Both the position numbers and the translations under genes were made by a program. The notes under the pieces were generated by a model. It was not told the origin of the DNA. It worked only from the letters and a program-made list of their open reading frames with translations, and searched no databases. A stretch of 64,000 nucleotides of DNA from Phylloscopus collybita (taxonomy: Eukaryota; Chordata; Aves; Passeriformes; Phylloscopidae): positions 85,849,001 to 85,913,000 of the forward strand of contig JAJNNQ010000075.1 in NCBI GenBank assembly GCA_027886175.1. Direction: 5' to 3'. The first letter of the stretch is position 1; each line of letters opens with the position of its first letter. Shown here piece after piece: positions 9,500 to 22,083 of this stretch.

Positions 9500-12400
9500 G
9501 GGTAAGGCTTGTTCTGGCTTACTCCGTCACCCAGGCACTCTCCCGGGACCGTGCTCAGGGCAATCCCCTACAGCAGAACGAGAGGGACTTCAAGGTGCCA
9601 GCACGGGCTTCTTCCAGCACAAAGTAATCAGACAAAACCCCTACAAGCCTTTCTCCCGTGGCCCTTTCACTGCCCAGTTTTCCCCCCCGCCCAGCTCAGC
9701 CCTGACCTTCACTGCCCATCTGTAGCATCTCCAGGAGCCAAACGGGGGCTCGTCACAGTGAAAATTACTGTTGGCTTCCATTCCTCCCAGTTCCCCCCAG
9801 TCTGCAGTCCCACTGTGCTGGCTGTGCTGCAGGGTCCTGGACCAGCTACCAGTCCCTCTTTTGCAAACCACTCCTGTCAATATTCAGACCTGAATGACAG
9901 AGAGACTGCAGCTGCCAGGCCCGGCACCCATGACCCCCATGGGCTGCAAATGCCTGAAGCCCACCTGGCAAGGAGAGGGACTGCAGGGGGTTAAATGACA
10001 ATGCAACTAGGAGTAAAGAAACTGGAGGGCAAGAGGGAAAGCCTCCTTGCTGAGAGCTCCATTCACAAAATAGTGCTGGTGAATGCCACTGCCTCTTTAG
10101 GTCTACCTGATGTGTGCAGTGACAGCCTGCATGTGTGTCCCCTCAAAGCCATCATGAACCCCCAAACTCTGTCTCTCCAACTTTAAGGCAAGGTAATTTT
10201 GGGTAACTAAAGGTAACTTAAAGGTAATTTTGGGTAACTACTCCAGCCATCAGCTGGGCCTTGCAGATGAAAAACGCTGGCTTGCCACCTCTGTGCCTTC
10301 CCATAATTTCTTTTTGTTCCACCTTTTCTTCCTATTTATAGATTCCACCATGGACAGGGAGAAGAATTAGAGGAGAGACCTGGCTGAAAACTAATATGAG
10401 GAATTAAAAAAAAAAGGGTTCACTTTCAGCCAGCTCTCAGAGCCAGCTCAGCACGTGGACACATGGTAGTGAATGAAGTGCAAGGCACAGGCCATGGGGC
10501 TGTGTCCCCTGGCAGCTTGCCCTTCCATTCACTCCACCATAAAGCTGCAGCCCAGAGTAGGGTTGTCTTTTACACCCTCCTGAAAACATTGGCAGTGTCA
10601 AGGAGGCAAAGGCTATGCTTTGCACTGTGCACAAAGTTCTCCTTCAAAGCAACAAAAGTTTTAAGATGAAGCTAAGGCAAAACACTTTTACCCAGCTCTT
10701 TGCCACTGTGGTGATAAGGGATTTTATAATGCATAAGAGAGATTGAAGCAGTTATCAAAATGTGGAGCCCTGTCCTTTTCCCTAGAGGAGTAGCTTAAAT
10801 AGCCCAAAAGACCTTTTATATATCACAGTTTGTGCATTATCAGGGTAAAAAAGGAAGAGGATGAAAGGAGTGTGGGTTGAGGCGCATGGGTATAAACTTT
10901 GGACTTAGCAGTTCTTGGCAGCTTGGCCATTTGTGGCTGTTGAGAAGGACAAGACACCTTTGCAGGAGCACCAGATTGTGGAGGCTGCAGGAAGAAGAAT
11001 TTTTAATTTCATTTCTCTGCCCTACTGATAACTGTATTGGTTTATTGGTTTATTATTTCTTATTGATTTATACACATATCTGCTATGGTTCTGTCTGATT
11101 TTTTTTTTTTTTTTTCCGAGGGCAGAGAACCTATAGCTTCAGGTTAAAGGCTGGGCTGGCTCCAAGAGGCTTGGGTTGAATATTACACTCTGCAAATCTA
11201 CTTTGGAATGAATTTTGGGGCAGTTTCCAATGCACAATCAGGAAGAGTTTAATATCTGGCTTTTGATATGTCCATCACTGCCGAAATGACTGTTGCCTCT
11301 GGCAATCTGGCCACAAATCTCATAAGAACAGGCATTTCTAGGGGATTTCTGGCCAAGCAACAACAAACAGAGATCTCACAGCTAGAGGCATCAATTACAG
11401 AGGAGAAAAGGCCAAATTCCTCTAAATGTTCTTGACTTTTGGGGCAGTCCAGATCTGTCTGAAATTCAAGCCTGACTCCAGTCTTACCACCTTCCCTGCC
11501 CCAGGAAGGGGCCCACTGCACTATAGATTCTGAACAGAAGCCAGTGGTTTCTGCCCATCTCAAATAGCAGCACTCTCAGCTCTATTGGAGCCGGGGAGCA
11601 GGATGAAGGGGGGACAGTTGTTTATCAGACTGTCCTTTCCTTCTTTGTATTTTTTTTTTTTCCCAACCTGGTATTAGAAGGTGTCATGTTTTAGAGGGTG
11701 CTTGAATATCAGCCCGTCTCTAAGAGGCATCGCTCTGTGATGAAGGAGAGGAACCTCTGACGGTGCCCTGCTCCGTTCCTGTTAGAGCCATTTGCTCATC
11801 AGCACGATTTTGCCCTTCTTCTTCAGAAAAAGCTCTCCACCCTGGCAGCAGCAGCCTCATGCTCCACTTGTGAGGGTTGGTGGCCGTGCCGTGCCGTGGC
11901 GGAGGCGGAGGGACGGAGCCCACGGCTGCTGGCCAGATATAGCTGTGCCAGGGATAGCGACGGGCACGGCGTGGGCTGCTCCCCGTGCCCGGGGGGCTGC
12001 CTGCATCTTCGGCTGGGCAGCCCTCTGCTGATGCTGCCAGGCACGGAGCAGCGTGCTGGGCAGATGATTTAATTCCCGCTTAGCTCCGTCGAAATCATCT
12101 ACCACAAGGGGACCCACCACGTTTAGAGGATGTGTTTTCTCATTTAGTTTTTGGCTTGCTGACTGTCATGGCTGAAACTCAAAAGAGGCAGCCGGCTCAA
12201 GGTAACAGAGAGACGCTTTCCCCAGCAAAGCCGTCTGTATCCCCACAAATTCTTTCTCCCTTCATCCCTTTTTTAAAATGCAAAATATCTCTTCAAACAG
12301 CTCACACCATGGGCTTTTTATTTCATGTTTTCAGGCTAGTAATAGGGATAAAAACTAAATCTTTGGTGCTGTCAGTCAGAGACTGATTTATTCTAAGCAT

Positions 12401-14030
12401 CGTCTCAGGTTGAAGGGGAGGGTCCAGTGATCACGGTGATATTTAAAAAGTCCCTCCCATGGGTGTTGAGCAATGTATTCGCTGTTAGCTCATCCTGCAG
12501 TAACACTGCCTCTACCAGGAGGTGACCGCTTGCTTTTTCTCTCCCTCGCCGTCAGCCCGAGACCTGGCCCTGGAGGTCAGGGAACAGGAGCCAGTGGCTT
12601 GTGCCTCTGCACCCTCCTGCCTCGCTGGTCTCCTGGGAAGGAGAGATGGACTGACAGACTGACTGCCTTACAGTCCTGCAGAGGTGGCTGTCCTTGCTCC
12701 TGCTGTGGCTCCCAGTCCTCCACTGCTACCTTCCCTAGAGCAAGGTGGCCAGCCAGAAAAACACATGCAAGTATCAAACCCAGCTGATAAATGAAGAGCT
12801 GTTCAAAGTATGATCCTCCAAGATTATATTTAAGCAGAAAAAATTATGAGAACACACTGAAAATGTGACAGGTAGGATTAAAGAAATACCTTTCGTTAAC
12901 AGCCAGACTAATTCTAAAGGGTTTTTTTTTTGTTTGTTTGTTTTTTGTTTTTTTTTTTGGGGGGGGGGTAGTCTTGTTCATTAGCCACCTGGCTTCATTA
13001 CTGGCTGGATGTGTCTGACTTTAGCTAAGCACAAAAAATTAAAGTTATGCACCAGGATCTGCCCCACACCTCTCTAGAAATTAGTACTAAAATGGCCCTT
13101 ATCATTCACCACGAAAATAATTGTCATTTCATACTTGTGAAAATGTTGCTCTGGTTTAAAATGTAAAAGTGGGAAAGAAAAAAGTATATGACTGAGTGGA
13201 TGTAAAAGGGAACTTATTGCTTGATACCAAATCTTAAAAACAACAACAACAACAACAAACTGTTTAAGGTATTTGTAACCTATTTGAAACATTAAAAAAT
13301 GATCTGATATAAACTTAGAAAGTGATTAGAATAATGGAAACTTCAGGCCCAGCTTCTGTGATTTTCAAAGGGGGATACCAGAACGCCAGACTCCTCTATG
13401 TTCATTTGAAAAGCTCAATCTCTGTGTTCATTCTTCAGTATTTTCTTTCTTTCAAAAAACAGTCTTTAAAAACCAAGGCATCACTTGACCATGATCAGCT
13501 TGTGCCAGCCAATCCAGTAAGGAAAGCACTACCTATTACAGAAAGAGCAGTGTTTGCATTTAACTGCACTCCTCTGGGATATATTTTTAGGAGGGTGCCT
13601 CTGCATGCACTCAAACTGCTGCTTATGAGCATGACCCCTTTATATTGGATTGTGGCTCTGGCTCTGCTGCTGAGCCCAGGCGAGCTGAGGGGAGGCATGC
13701 GAGCCTGCGCTTCCCTAGCCAGATGGAGTTCACACCCACTACAATTATGTTTGCAACACATGATTTGCTTAAGGTGCCTGTGGATGTTTCAAAAGAGTGG
13801 GGTGGTTTCAGTAAAGCAGTCTCAGAAGAAAAGCAGTATCAGCTTTTGGCATCTTTACCACTGAAATTTTCCTTCAAGAAGCAGAAGCCTGAAGCCAGTC
13901 TTCGGGTTTTTTTTCACTTTGATGGCAAATGAAATGAACTTTTGATTACAGGCTAGAGGGAAGTATACAGACTTGGAAAATGTGAAAGGCCTGTATGGGT
14001 GGATTTCCTGGCATTTAGAATTACTCTTGT
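9500..14030. other. Intergenic DNA upstream of NRN1
   Basis: No exon with splice sites and recognisable protein was found here. Notable content is an imperfect direct repeat at about 10194-10240, a T run near 11099-11117, a CpG-dense patch at about 11850-12060 with an inverted repeat at 12062-12100, and a T/G-rich run near 12921-12968. The 180-codon plus-strand open frame at 13322-13864 is not recognisable as a protein. Confidence 0.6.
11850..12110. promoter_or_regulatory. Intergenic CpG-dense element
   Basis: About 250 bases with many CpG sites (for example repeated GCCGTGCCGTG and GGCGGAGGCGGAGG units) stand out from CpG-poor flanks, about 3.1 kb upstream of the inferred NRN1 start. It ends in a 9-bp inverted repeat (AGATGATTT / AAATCATCT). 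No gene is attached to it in this window. It could be an enhancer, an upstream promoter or a decayed GC-rich repeat. Confidence 0.4.
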
Positions 14031-14035
14031 GGTAG

Positions 14036-14245
14036 AACACAGAACCACAGAACAACCCAGGTGGGAAGAGACCTCCAGAGATCATCTGGTCTGACCTTAG
14101 ATGGAAAAGGGGATCTAGATGAGATTATCTAGCACCCTTCCCAGTCGTGTCTTGGAAACCTCCAATGCTGGGGAGTCCAGCCCATCCTGTTGGAGGTTGT
14201 TCCAGTGACTGCTTCCTTATGGTGAAATCCACACCACCTAGGGAA
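14036..14245 (-). mobile_element. CR1 LINE fragment, 3' end
   Basis: The plus strand reads CAGGTGGGAAGAGACCTCC, then GATCATCTGGTCTGACC, then a TTGTTCCAGTGACTG block. These are the antisense signatures of the CR1 3' region. The copy is short (about 0.2 kb), 5'-truncated and diverged. No coding capacity remains. Confidence 0.75.
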
Positions 14246-14261
14246 TCGGAAAGTTTGTGAT

Positions 14262-14308
14262 GAGCTGTAGGTGACATGCCAGAGCTGTAGGTGACATGCC
14301 AGAGCTGT
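14262..14308. repeat. 20-bp tandem duplication
   Basis: The unit GAGCTGTAGGTGACATGCCA occurs twice back to back (14262-14281, 14282-14301) and a third partial copy follows (14302-14308). The copies are identical, so the duplication is recent. It abuts the CR1 fragment. Confidence 0.9.
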
Positions 14309-16081
14309 TGTTCACTCTCTGACATCCTTAACAGGCACCTTGGCCCAGACACTTGCCATCCTGAGTGCCTGGTAATAACCTTGAATGTAGTCCCGTGGCA
14401 TTAAGGTAATTTCAGCTTCTGTGGTTGCCAATGCCAATGACCAAATTCTGGATCTTGGTTCAAAACCAAACTTCAGTTCCGGAGTAAACAGTGTCATTGC
14501 CAGAACAAAAACTGGGTGCATAAAGCCTGTATCCTCAATATCTATCAATAACTAGTATTAAAATTTGCTGACACATGAACATTTCCTGCTTCCATGGACA
14601 TTGGCAGAACAACTTCTATTGACCACAGTGAGATGGGATGTACCTCAGTGGGGTGATATTCTGATTCATGTGTTTCTGCCATTGATTTATAGAGTATCTA
14701 CTGTCACAGCAGCTATTAACCTTCAGTTACAGTAGGACTTCAATAACTGAAATACCACTCTGAGTTTTCTTTGTAACAGTCAATATGACTTGTTCTAGAA
14801 AAAAACCATAAATACATATTTAAAGAACTAACCTTATCAGATTTCCAGCTATCATAGGAAGATATTGCTTCAACATTTTTCTTCATCAGTCCTTAGTCAC
14901 AAACCCCAAAATTTCAGGGGAACTTGGGGCTTTAGGGAGCAGGAAACCAATGTGTTAATTAATTGTGGGCTGATGAGAACATTGCTAGGACAGATGTTCA
15001 GCCGCTCACACGGGCATTGCAAGAACTTCAAGTGAGATCTCACTTTCCTAGGAAGGATGAAATCTGGGAAGAAGAGTGTGCACAAAGGTGAAAGGGGCTC
15101 TGTGACAAAGAAACACATTATGGATCTGTACATGCATCAGCAGTCTGATTTGCAAAGATGCCGAGAACAGGCAGTTGTTTCATCCCCCTTCTCTACTATT
15201 AGCTTCAGGACCCTATTTATGACACTGGAAATTGGAAAAGGTCAGAGACAAGTCCTGTGAATCTCAGTAGAAAGCTTCTTCCTGATGTGAACGGTGAACT
15301 GATTTCACAAAGGCATGACTTGAGCAGAAAAGTATACATTCATTAAGAAACATCCTTCTTCAGAACCTGCATTTGGGCCACATTCATTTTGTGCATGTCC
15401 CAGATGGCACAATTAGCTCCAATATCACTGTCATGTGTCAGCTGCCATGCAGGTGACTGCAGGTGGGAGAGTCAAGAGCGGTTCCACGGCTGCTGTTCCT
15501 AAGTGTGTAAGAGCACCAGACAGCCAGCAGCCTCCTTGAGGACTTGTCTTTCTCCTGAGCAAGCAGTGCAATAAAGAAGGTGGAAAGGCATGTGGATGGC
15601 TGTGAACTAAGGTGCTTCATGCATCACTTATCCATTGCCATTAGGATGCATCCAGGACCTAAAACTGTCTTTGTGAGCACCAAAGACCCTTGCCTAATAA
15701 CATTAAGGAGCTACTTCTCTTTCTCATGTTGTTCTTTACCTGTGCCATCCCTGATCACTCTCATCTTTGGGTTTTGTAATGAACTGTTTGCTCTGCTAAA
15801 CCCTAGTAATTTGGGGACTTGGACAAGCCCCTCCAGCTGGGGAGCAGGCAGTAGCCATTAAAGGCAGGCTGGGAAGAGGCAGGCTGCTGTAGTTTGTCTG
15901 TCCTGTCACTAGAGTGAGACATGCTCACAAGCATCCTGGTCTCCTCCTTCAGGAGGAAGCCTGTGGGGTGCTGGTGCTGGCATTGAGGGAGCACCTTGCG
16001 CCATGGTAGACCTTGGCATCCTCAGCAGGCTGGGGCTTGGGATTAGAAACTCTCCAGGTTACCCATTCTACTGCACAGACT

Positions 16082-16083
<2 letters not shown>

Positions 16084-16118
<35 letters not shown>
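16084..16118. repeat. Poly(T) tract, 35 nt
   Basis: 35 uninterrupted T followed by CCCTCCACAG. No retroelement body was recognised next to it. Confidence 0.95.
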
Positions 16119-17293
16119 CCCTCCACAGTTGCCTCAGAATAGTGAAAGAGAAGGAGAGAGTGGGAGAGACCCTAAAAATCCTTTGTCATGACCTCTTGAT
16201 AGCCCCTGATTCCTGGCCTGATCTGAGCTGTAGTCCAACAGAGTCCTCAGAATCTCCCTATTGACTTCCAAAAGTCTTTGAACCAGACCATCACATTGCT
16301 TAGCCTGAGCGAGACCAAGCAGCAGGATAGGTATTGCAGATATTTCTCATCCAGGCAACAAGGAGAGCAAACTTTTTACTGAAGGGTAAAAAGACAGCAG
16401 TAGTTCTGACATCTAAATAAAATGACTCATTGAGGAAACTGCCCTCTCTCCCCTTCTATGAAATGCCCACCTGAAAACCCATGATTCAAGACAATGCATT
16501 TCAGAGGGGCCAGTAAGGATGGTTTTTTCTTTTTCTCAGAGTGTGATGCCCTGCCAGTGAGTGACTTGTGCAGTCCAGACGGAGAAAGCAAGCTGTTAAA
16601 AGATAGTGATTGCAGCACTGATCTCTTGCAGGCTCTGCAGTGTGAGGAGGTGGTTCTGAATCACAATGAACTTAATTGAACAAGAAATGGCATTGATTTT
16701 TCCTTTTCAGCCCTCCCCATTGCTCACAGCAAAGGTGCATTGAAACCTCTGTCCATGCCAAGCAGCAGAATTGCACAGCACAGTAGAATGGTGATTTTTT
16801 ACTTTTGTCCTATAATTAGCATGTATTTATTTTTAAATAGGGTAAAAACCAAAGCTCTCTAGGCTTTGAATTGTCATCGGGGAAAAGCACTGCTGGTGCA
16901 GTATGAATTTCAGGAGCCCAAGGAAGCAGGTTATGTGAGAAGCCATAGCTTGCTCCACACTCCCCTAGCTAAGAAATAAGGTTGCTCTTGAGTCCATCTG
17001 ATTCTTGAAAGAACTAGAATTACACAATTGCCAAGATGCTGAAGGGCTCCTAAAAGGTAATTTTATATTATTTTTTTAACTTGGACAAGTAAAGACACAT
17101 AAACTGCCTCTAATCTGCAGGGAAACAAGAAAGAAAACTATCCCATACTCCAATTATTGAATCATTGTTATTTTTTGCCCAGTTAAGCTTGTTAACACAT
17201 AATTACATGTTTGAACAGCCAGTGACTTTCTACAGAAGCTGTTAAACTTATCAATGAACATCCCCAGGTGTTTACACTTAGAAGTGTATGAGG

Positions 17294-17378
17294 TGCTTGT
17301 GAATTTCCCAGTGTCTCTCCGACTAATTTTCCCAAAACGTAAAAAAAAAAAAAAAAGTATTTGGGAAATTCACTAGCA
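17294..17378. repeat. 85-bp inverted-repeat element
   Basis: Arms at 17294-17310 and 17362-17378 are reverse complements over 17 bases with one mismatch (12-base perfect core GTGAATTTCCCA). The 51-bp loop holds an A run at its right side. It resembles a minimal terminal-inverted-repeat element or a hairpin-forming sequence. No clear target-site duplication was found. Confidence 0.5.
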
Positions 17379-20300
17379 AACTCACTCTAGCAGCCTTAGT
17401 GCCCTGATCTCAGCTCTGGTGTCATGATTGGGTTCCCTGCAATGCACAGCTTGTTTTTTTTCTCCAGGGGGGATTCTCCAGTTGAGAATGCCAGTCTGAG
17501 CAGGGGAAGAAGAATGGCTAAAGGAAATTTAGGTTCATGGCGCTCTAGGCAGAGCAGTGGATGTCATGTATTACAGTGAGATCAGCTTCTACCCTTAATG
17601 AACACATATCCCCAGCAGCAGGTACTGGACAGGAGATCAGTTTGATCTGCTGTTGGAACAGAAGGGGAGGACAAGCCCCACCATGCCATCGATCCTGGCT
17701 GCCAGCACAGTGTTTGGGGGCTGTGAGCAGCCTAAATGCTGGGGCTGAGTCAGCACAACACCCCTCTCCAGCCTGCCTCCTGCCACTTGCTCTTTTCATT
17801 GCCTTCTGAGGAGTGAGATTAAATGGATAGTTAGCATGTACGGCTTTCATGGGAAAGTTCTGTCATTACCTGTGATAAGAGCAGGCTCAGGCTTTTCTAG
17901 GGTTGATACAATTCCTGCAAGTGCTGAATATTGTACAAGAACTGAAGCAATGTGCTGTATTGCAATAAGATGCATATACTGAGGTTACTGGCATCCAAGA
18001 ATTCTGATGGGGAAAACACCACCAAGAATTGCTGTTACCGAAAGGAGGGACTACACTGAGTGGCCTAAGAAATGAAACTGAAGGAAATGCCAATATTTTG
18101 TGTTTGCATACCTGTGAACTGCTTAGGCAAGCCTTCAACAGACCTGCCTGCTCCTGCTAAGCGTTCGTGCTTTGCAAACTCACCTCCAAGCTTGGCAGGG
18201 AAGGCCATGGATTTCACCTCCTCCAAGCCTGCACCAAGGCCATACCAGGCTTGTTTTGCCTCTGTAAGGGAACAGGTGGTATTTCTGCTCTCCTGGTGAG
18301 GTCTCTAACCAGCTGCATAGGCTGAAGAAACCAGCCAAGATCAGAAGCACCAAGGCAATGCAAAGTTTTGGGAAGATCTGCATGGGGTTCTCTCTGTGAA
18401 AGCAAAAGCAGAGCCATTTGCCACAGCTCATAGCCATGGTTGTGGCTGAGGCTATATTTTTTTTTCAGCAAGAAATGGAAAATGTCTTCAGGCCATCAGG
18501 TAAAGGCTACTGCAGGCCCTGCAGCCCATTCTCACAGCTAATGCCCTCATCTCCCAGTGATAAAGTTGCTGGGAGATCAGAGGTTGGATGTGATCACCTG
18601 GGAAGTCTCTCACATCAGTCAGCACTGAGTGCACTTGAGGATAATGCTGCACCATTCATCTCAAAAGTGAGGCAGCTGTTCAACTACTGCAGCTGTATTG
18701 GGTTTGGATTCTAACGTTTTCCAACAGAAAGTCTTGAAACAGGAAAAAAAGTATCAGGAAAAATGATAGGAAGCCTAGTAGTTTGATAGTCTATAGATGC
18801 AGTACAGTGAGACTGTGAAGTATAGAGTTTAAACCCCAAAATATTTCATACATTAAAAATACTGCAGTAACTCCATTGGGAGGATTACATCTAGCTTTAC
18901 ACCTAGATAAGCCTCCTTTTCCTAACTTTCTGAAAAGAAGCTTCTTTCTACTCACAATTTTTCAATTATTTTCTCTAGCCAGAGAAGGATTTTTGTGTGT
19001 GTAAATCTGAGGTTAATCTGTCAAGGATTCTTGAGAAATGAGCCTCTACATTGAGTCTGGGCTTTCTTGTTGGTACAGCATTTTCAGTTTGGGGGATTTT
19101 TAAATTTTATTTTTAAACACCCTATCTTTAAACTCCAGGTACGGAAGCATTTAATGTGACTATTTAGCTTTCTTATCTGAAAAATTATTGTCCTATAAAT
19201 ATTTTATCAAGGACACTATTTAATTTGAATAATTCTGCAGAGCAATTGTTTTAACACATGCCTCTGACTTTAATCTGCTTCATGGCAGCAACAACCTGTG
19301 CACTTATTTAAAGAAAAGGTCCACCTACCTGCCCAAGGTGCTGTGCTTTTACAAGCAAAGCAGACTGAGAAACTCTCTTCTGCCCCAGAATTTTATGAGA
19401 AGACAACCTTAGGAAAACTAGAGAAAACTGAGTAGGCAGCTTAAAACCTCCTAGAAGATCTGTATTTGTTCACTCCTTTAACTAATTTCTGCAGGTTATT
19501 GCTAGTTAAAAAGGTTGTGAGATATGCTTGTGTGGCTGCTGCTGCTGCTGAATGTGGTGGTACAGGTAAGCTCTGATGGCTGGTGTGTGTCCAGTGAGGG
19601 ACTGTGCCAGATAAGAGGCACAAGGGACCTGCTGGTCATTTCTGGGCTGCTGCTGATGGGATGGCCACAGCCAGCAAGGGCTGCTGGAGCTCTTAGCAGC
19701 AGCAGCAGCTTGCTGTGAGGCTCTGTGGCAGATGCAGCCAACCTCCTCCCTCCCACCCTGTGAAGAGACAACAGAGGAAATGTCTTTGTATGCTCTCTGT
19801 GGATGACTAAGGAAACTCTTGGTCCCATTAATCTTGTGAGGAACATGAGGTTTGTCTTGGTGCTGCTGGGACATGGCTGAGAACGGGAGTTGACCTTCCT
19901 GCTGCTTTGGACAGTCAACCTTCTGGTTCACAAATAACATTTAATTACATATTTTATGTAATAAGTGACATAGTTTATCTATTACTTATCCAAGTGATTT
20001 AGTTGTAAATTCTATCCATTAGCATGCCTTTTGCTAGAAGCCTTAGATGCAGGCACAGTTTGGGCACTATTAGCACCAGCTTACTTCACCTCAGATGACC
20101 ACACTCCTATCAGCTCTGGTGAGACTCAGGTCTGGCATTGCAAGCATATTTGGGCTCAAGAGCTGTAAATTGTAGGAGGTTTTCAGGCTCTATCAAGCAA
20201 AGGAGTCCCAGCTAATATGAAAACCTAGTTGGCCTTTCTTCTTGGAGTTCAGTTGCTGTCTGACTGGCAGCAAATCACACCAGTATCTCCAGAGTGCTAA

Positions 20301-21334
20301 ATTACTTTATTCTTCATTGCTTATTTTGGTAGGCAGGAAAGATTTCTCTTTCACATCTGTGGGACTAAAGTGCAGCACAGTGAAGTGGAAGATAAATCTG
20401 AAGTACTATCAGATTTTTCAAATTCTAGCCCATGCTCTGCTCACTGGAGACTTCCCTAGCTCTGCAGCTGACCTACATTTAACCTTGTATTTCTTGTCCT
20501 TGCAGCTCCTGAGCTTTAAAAAAACAGATTTCCCTGGATATAATCCTGGTTCTTTCTGTTACTTTCTTCATCCCCAATTCCTGATTGTTAGAAGAATGTT
20601 TAATGGAGCTGGTTGTTTCTTTCATGTGATCCAAGAGATCCATCCATTGTGGAACTTGTTTTCCCCCGTATGGTAAGAATCCACCAACAGGAAATAACGT
20701 TTCTGTTTTATTGCTTTATGTTGTTTGTTTGTTTGTTGCCACTCAGAAATTTTCTTTAAAATAAAGCTTCTTCCTACTTATGTCCCTTTGTCTCCTGTGT
20801 TTTTCTTCCAACATTTATGATGTTCTCTTCCTTTTCTCTTCCTGGTTTTTTACTGCTTCTGTTCACAGACGTATATTTCATCCAAACTCACTTTATAAAG
20901 CATTTCCAGTCACACCCTGTAACTTTTCACTGGTCACAGTCTCCTGTCTGTATTTTGGGTGATGGTCCAGGTTGTTTCAGCTCTCTCTTTCCAAGACAGA
21001 GTTTAAACTCTGCCCTGCTAAGCCCAGTGTGACTTTCAGGCCAAGAGGTTCCGATCTCACATCAATCATAGCAACGTTATTTAAATTTGCATGGTCGAAA
21101 ACTGTGATTCTACTTATTATTTATTAATTGGTTTTTAAGGAGCCATCTTCAGCTTTACTCACTGTATTATGCTTCTTTATGGCAGCAGCAGCTGCCTATC
21201 AGAGGTTCCTCAAGTCCTTTCACATGTGAATGGGACAAAACTGGCATCTGCTACCATTACCAGGGATCCATGTTGTATTTCTCTTCATCTTGGACTATAT
21301 TTGATGAAAAACTTCCCTGATAGCTCATAGAATT

Positions 21335-22081
21335 ATTTAAACAGAGACCGTCCCTGGTGGAAGGTCCTGCACTGGGGTCAGAGCAATTCCAAATACTAAC
21401 AGAATCTATTCAGAGTATTTCTCAATAAGAGAAGGACTTGGATATGTTGGTGAACAAGAAGCTGGACATGACCTGACAACACACACTTGCAATCCAGAAA
21501 GCCAATCATATCCTGGGAGGGGATTCTGCACCTCTGCTCTGGTGACACACCACCTGGAGTGCTGCATCCAGCTCTGAGGCCCTCATTATAAAGACATGGA
21601 TCTGTTGGAGAGAGACCAGAGGAGGGCTGGGAAGGTGCTCAGAGGGCTGCAGCACCTCTCCTATGAATACAGGCTGAGAGAGCTGAGGTTGTTCAGCCTG
21701 GAGAAGGCCCAGAAAACACCTTACAGCACCTTATAGTACCTCAAGTGGGTCTGCAAGGGAGCTGGAGAAGGACTTTTTACAAGGTCAGGTAGTCATAGGA
21801 CAAGAGAGAAAGACTTTGAACTGAAAGAAGGTAAGATTAGGTGAGATATTAGGAAGAAATTCTTTACTGAGATGGTGGTGAGGCGCTGGAACAGGTTGCC
21901 CAGAGAAGTTATGGCTGCCCCATACCCTGGAAGTGTTCAAGCCCAGGCTGGATGGGGCTTTGAGCAGCCTTCCTCAGCTACATAGTGGAAGGTGTGCCTG
22001 CCCATGGCAGGGGGGTTGTAAGGAGGTGATCTTTAAGGTCACTTCCTGCCCAATCCGTTCCATGAAATGATTCTATGATCC
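21335..22081 (+). mobile_element. CR1 LINE fragment, RT C-terminus plus 3' UTR
   Basis: The plus strand carries degraded CR1 ORF2 C-terminal coding (readable pieces include [21 protein letters not shown] and [17 protein letters not shown]) and then the 3' UTR with GAAATTCTTTACTGAGATGG, GGAACAGGTTGCCCAGAGA and the terminus ATGATTCTATGATC. The copy is about 0.75 kb, 5'-truncated and broken by stops and frameshifts. It ends where another CR1 copy in the opposite orientation begins. Confidence 0.85.
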
Positions 22082-22083
22082 TG

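Larger units (their letters stand above)
8130..9500. promoter_or_regulatory. NRN1: CpG-rich NRN1 promoter region
   Basis: CpG dinucleotides are dense at about 8130-8340 and again at 8860-9480, flanking the first coding exon and its upstream DNA. An AT dinucleotide tract (8716-8749) and a CA/GA-type tract (about 8970-9040) sit inside. The location immediately 5' of the minus-strand start codon at 8416 makes this the expected promoter. Boundaries are by eye. Confidence 0.7.
14310..21300. other. Intergenic DNA
   Basis: No gene was recognised. Content includes a 35-nt T run at 16084-16118, a 17-bp near-perfect inverted repeat around an A run at 17294-17378, and ordinary unique-looking sequence. 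All open frames are short and lack recognisable domains. Confidence 0.6.

Noticed and set aside
13322..13864. 180-codon plus-strand open frame
   Set aside because: No recognisable domain, splice sites or homology pattern. It may be chance in a region with few stops; a database search would settle it.
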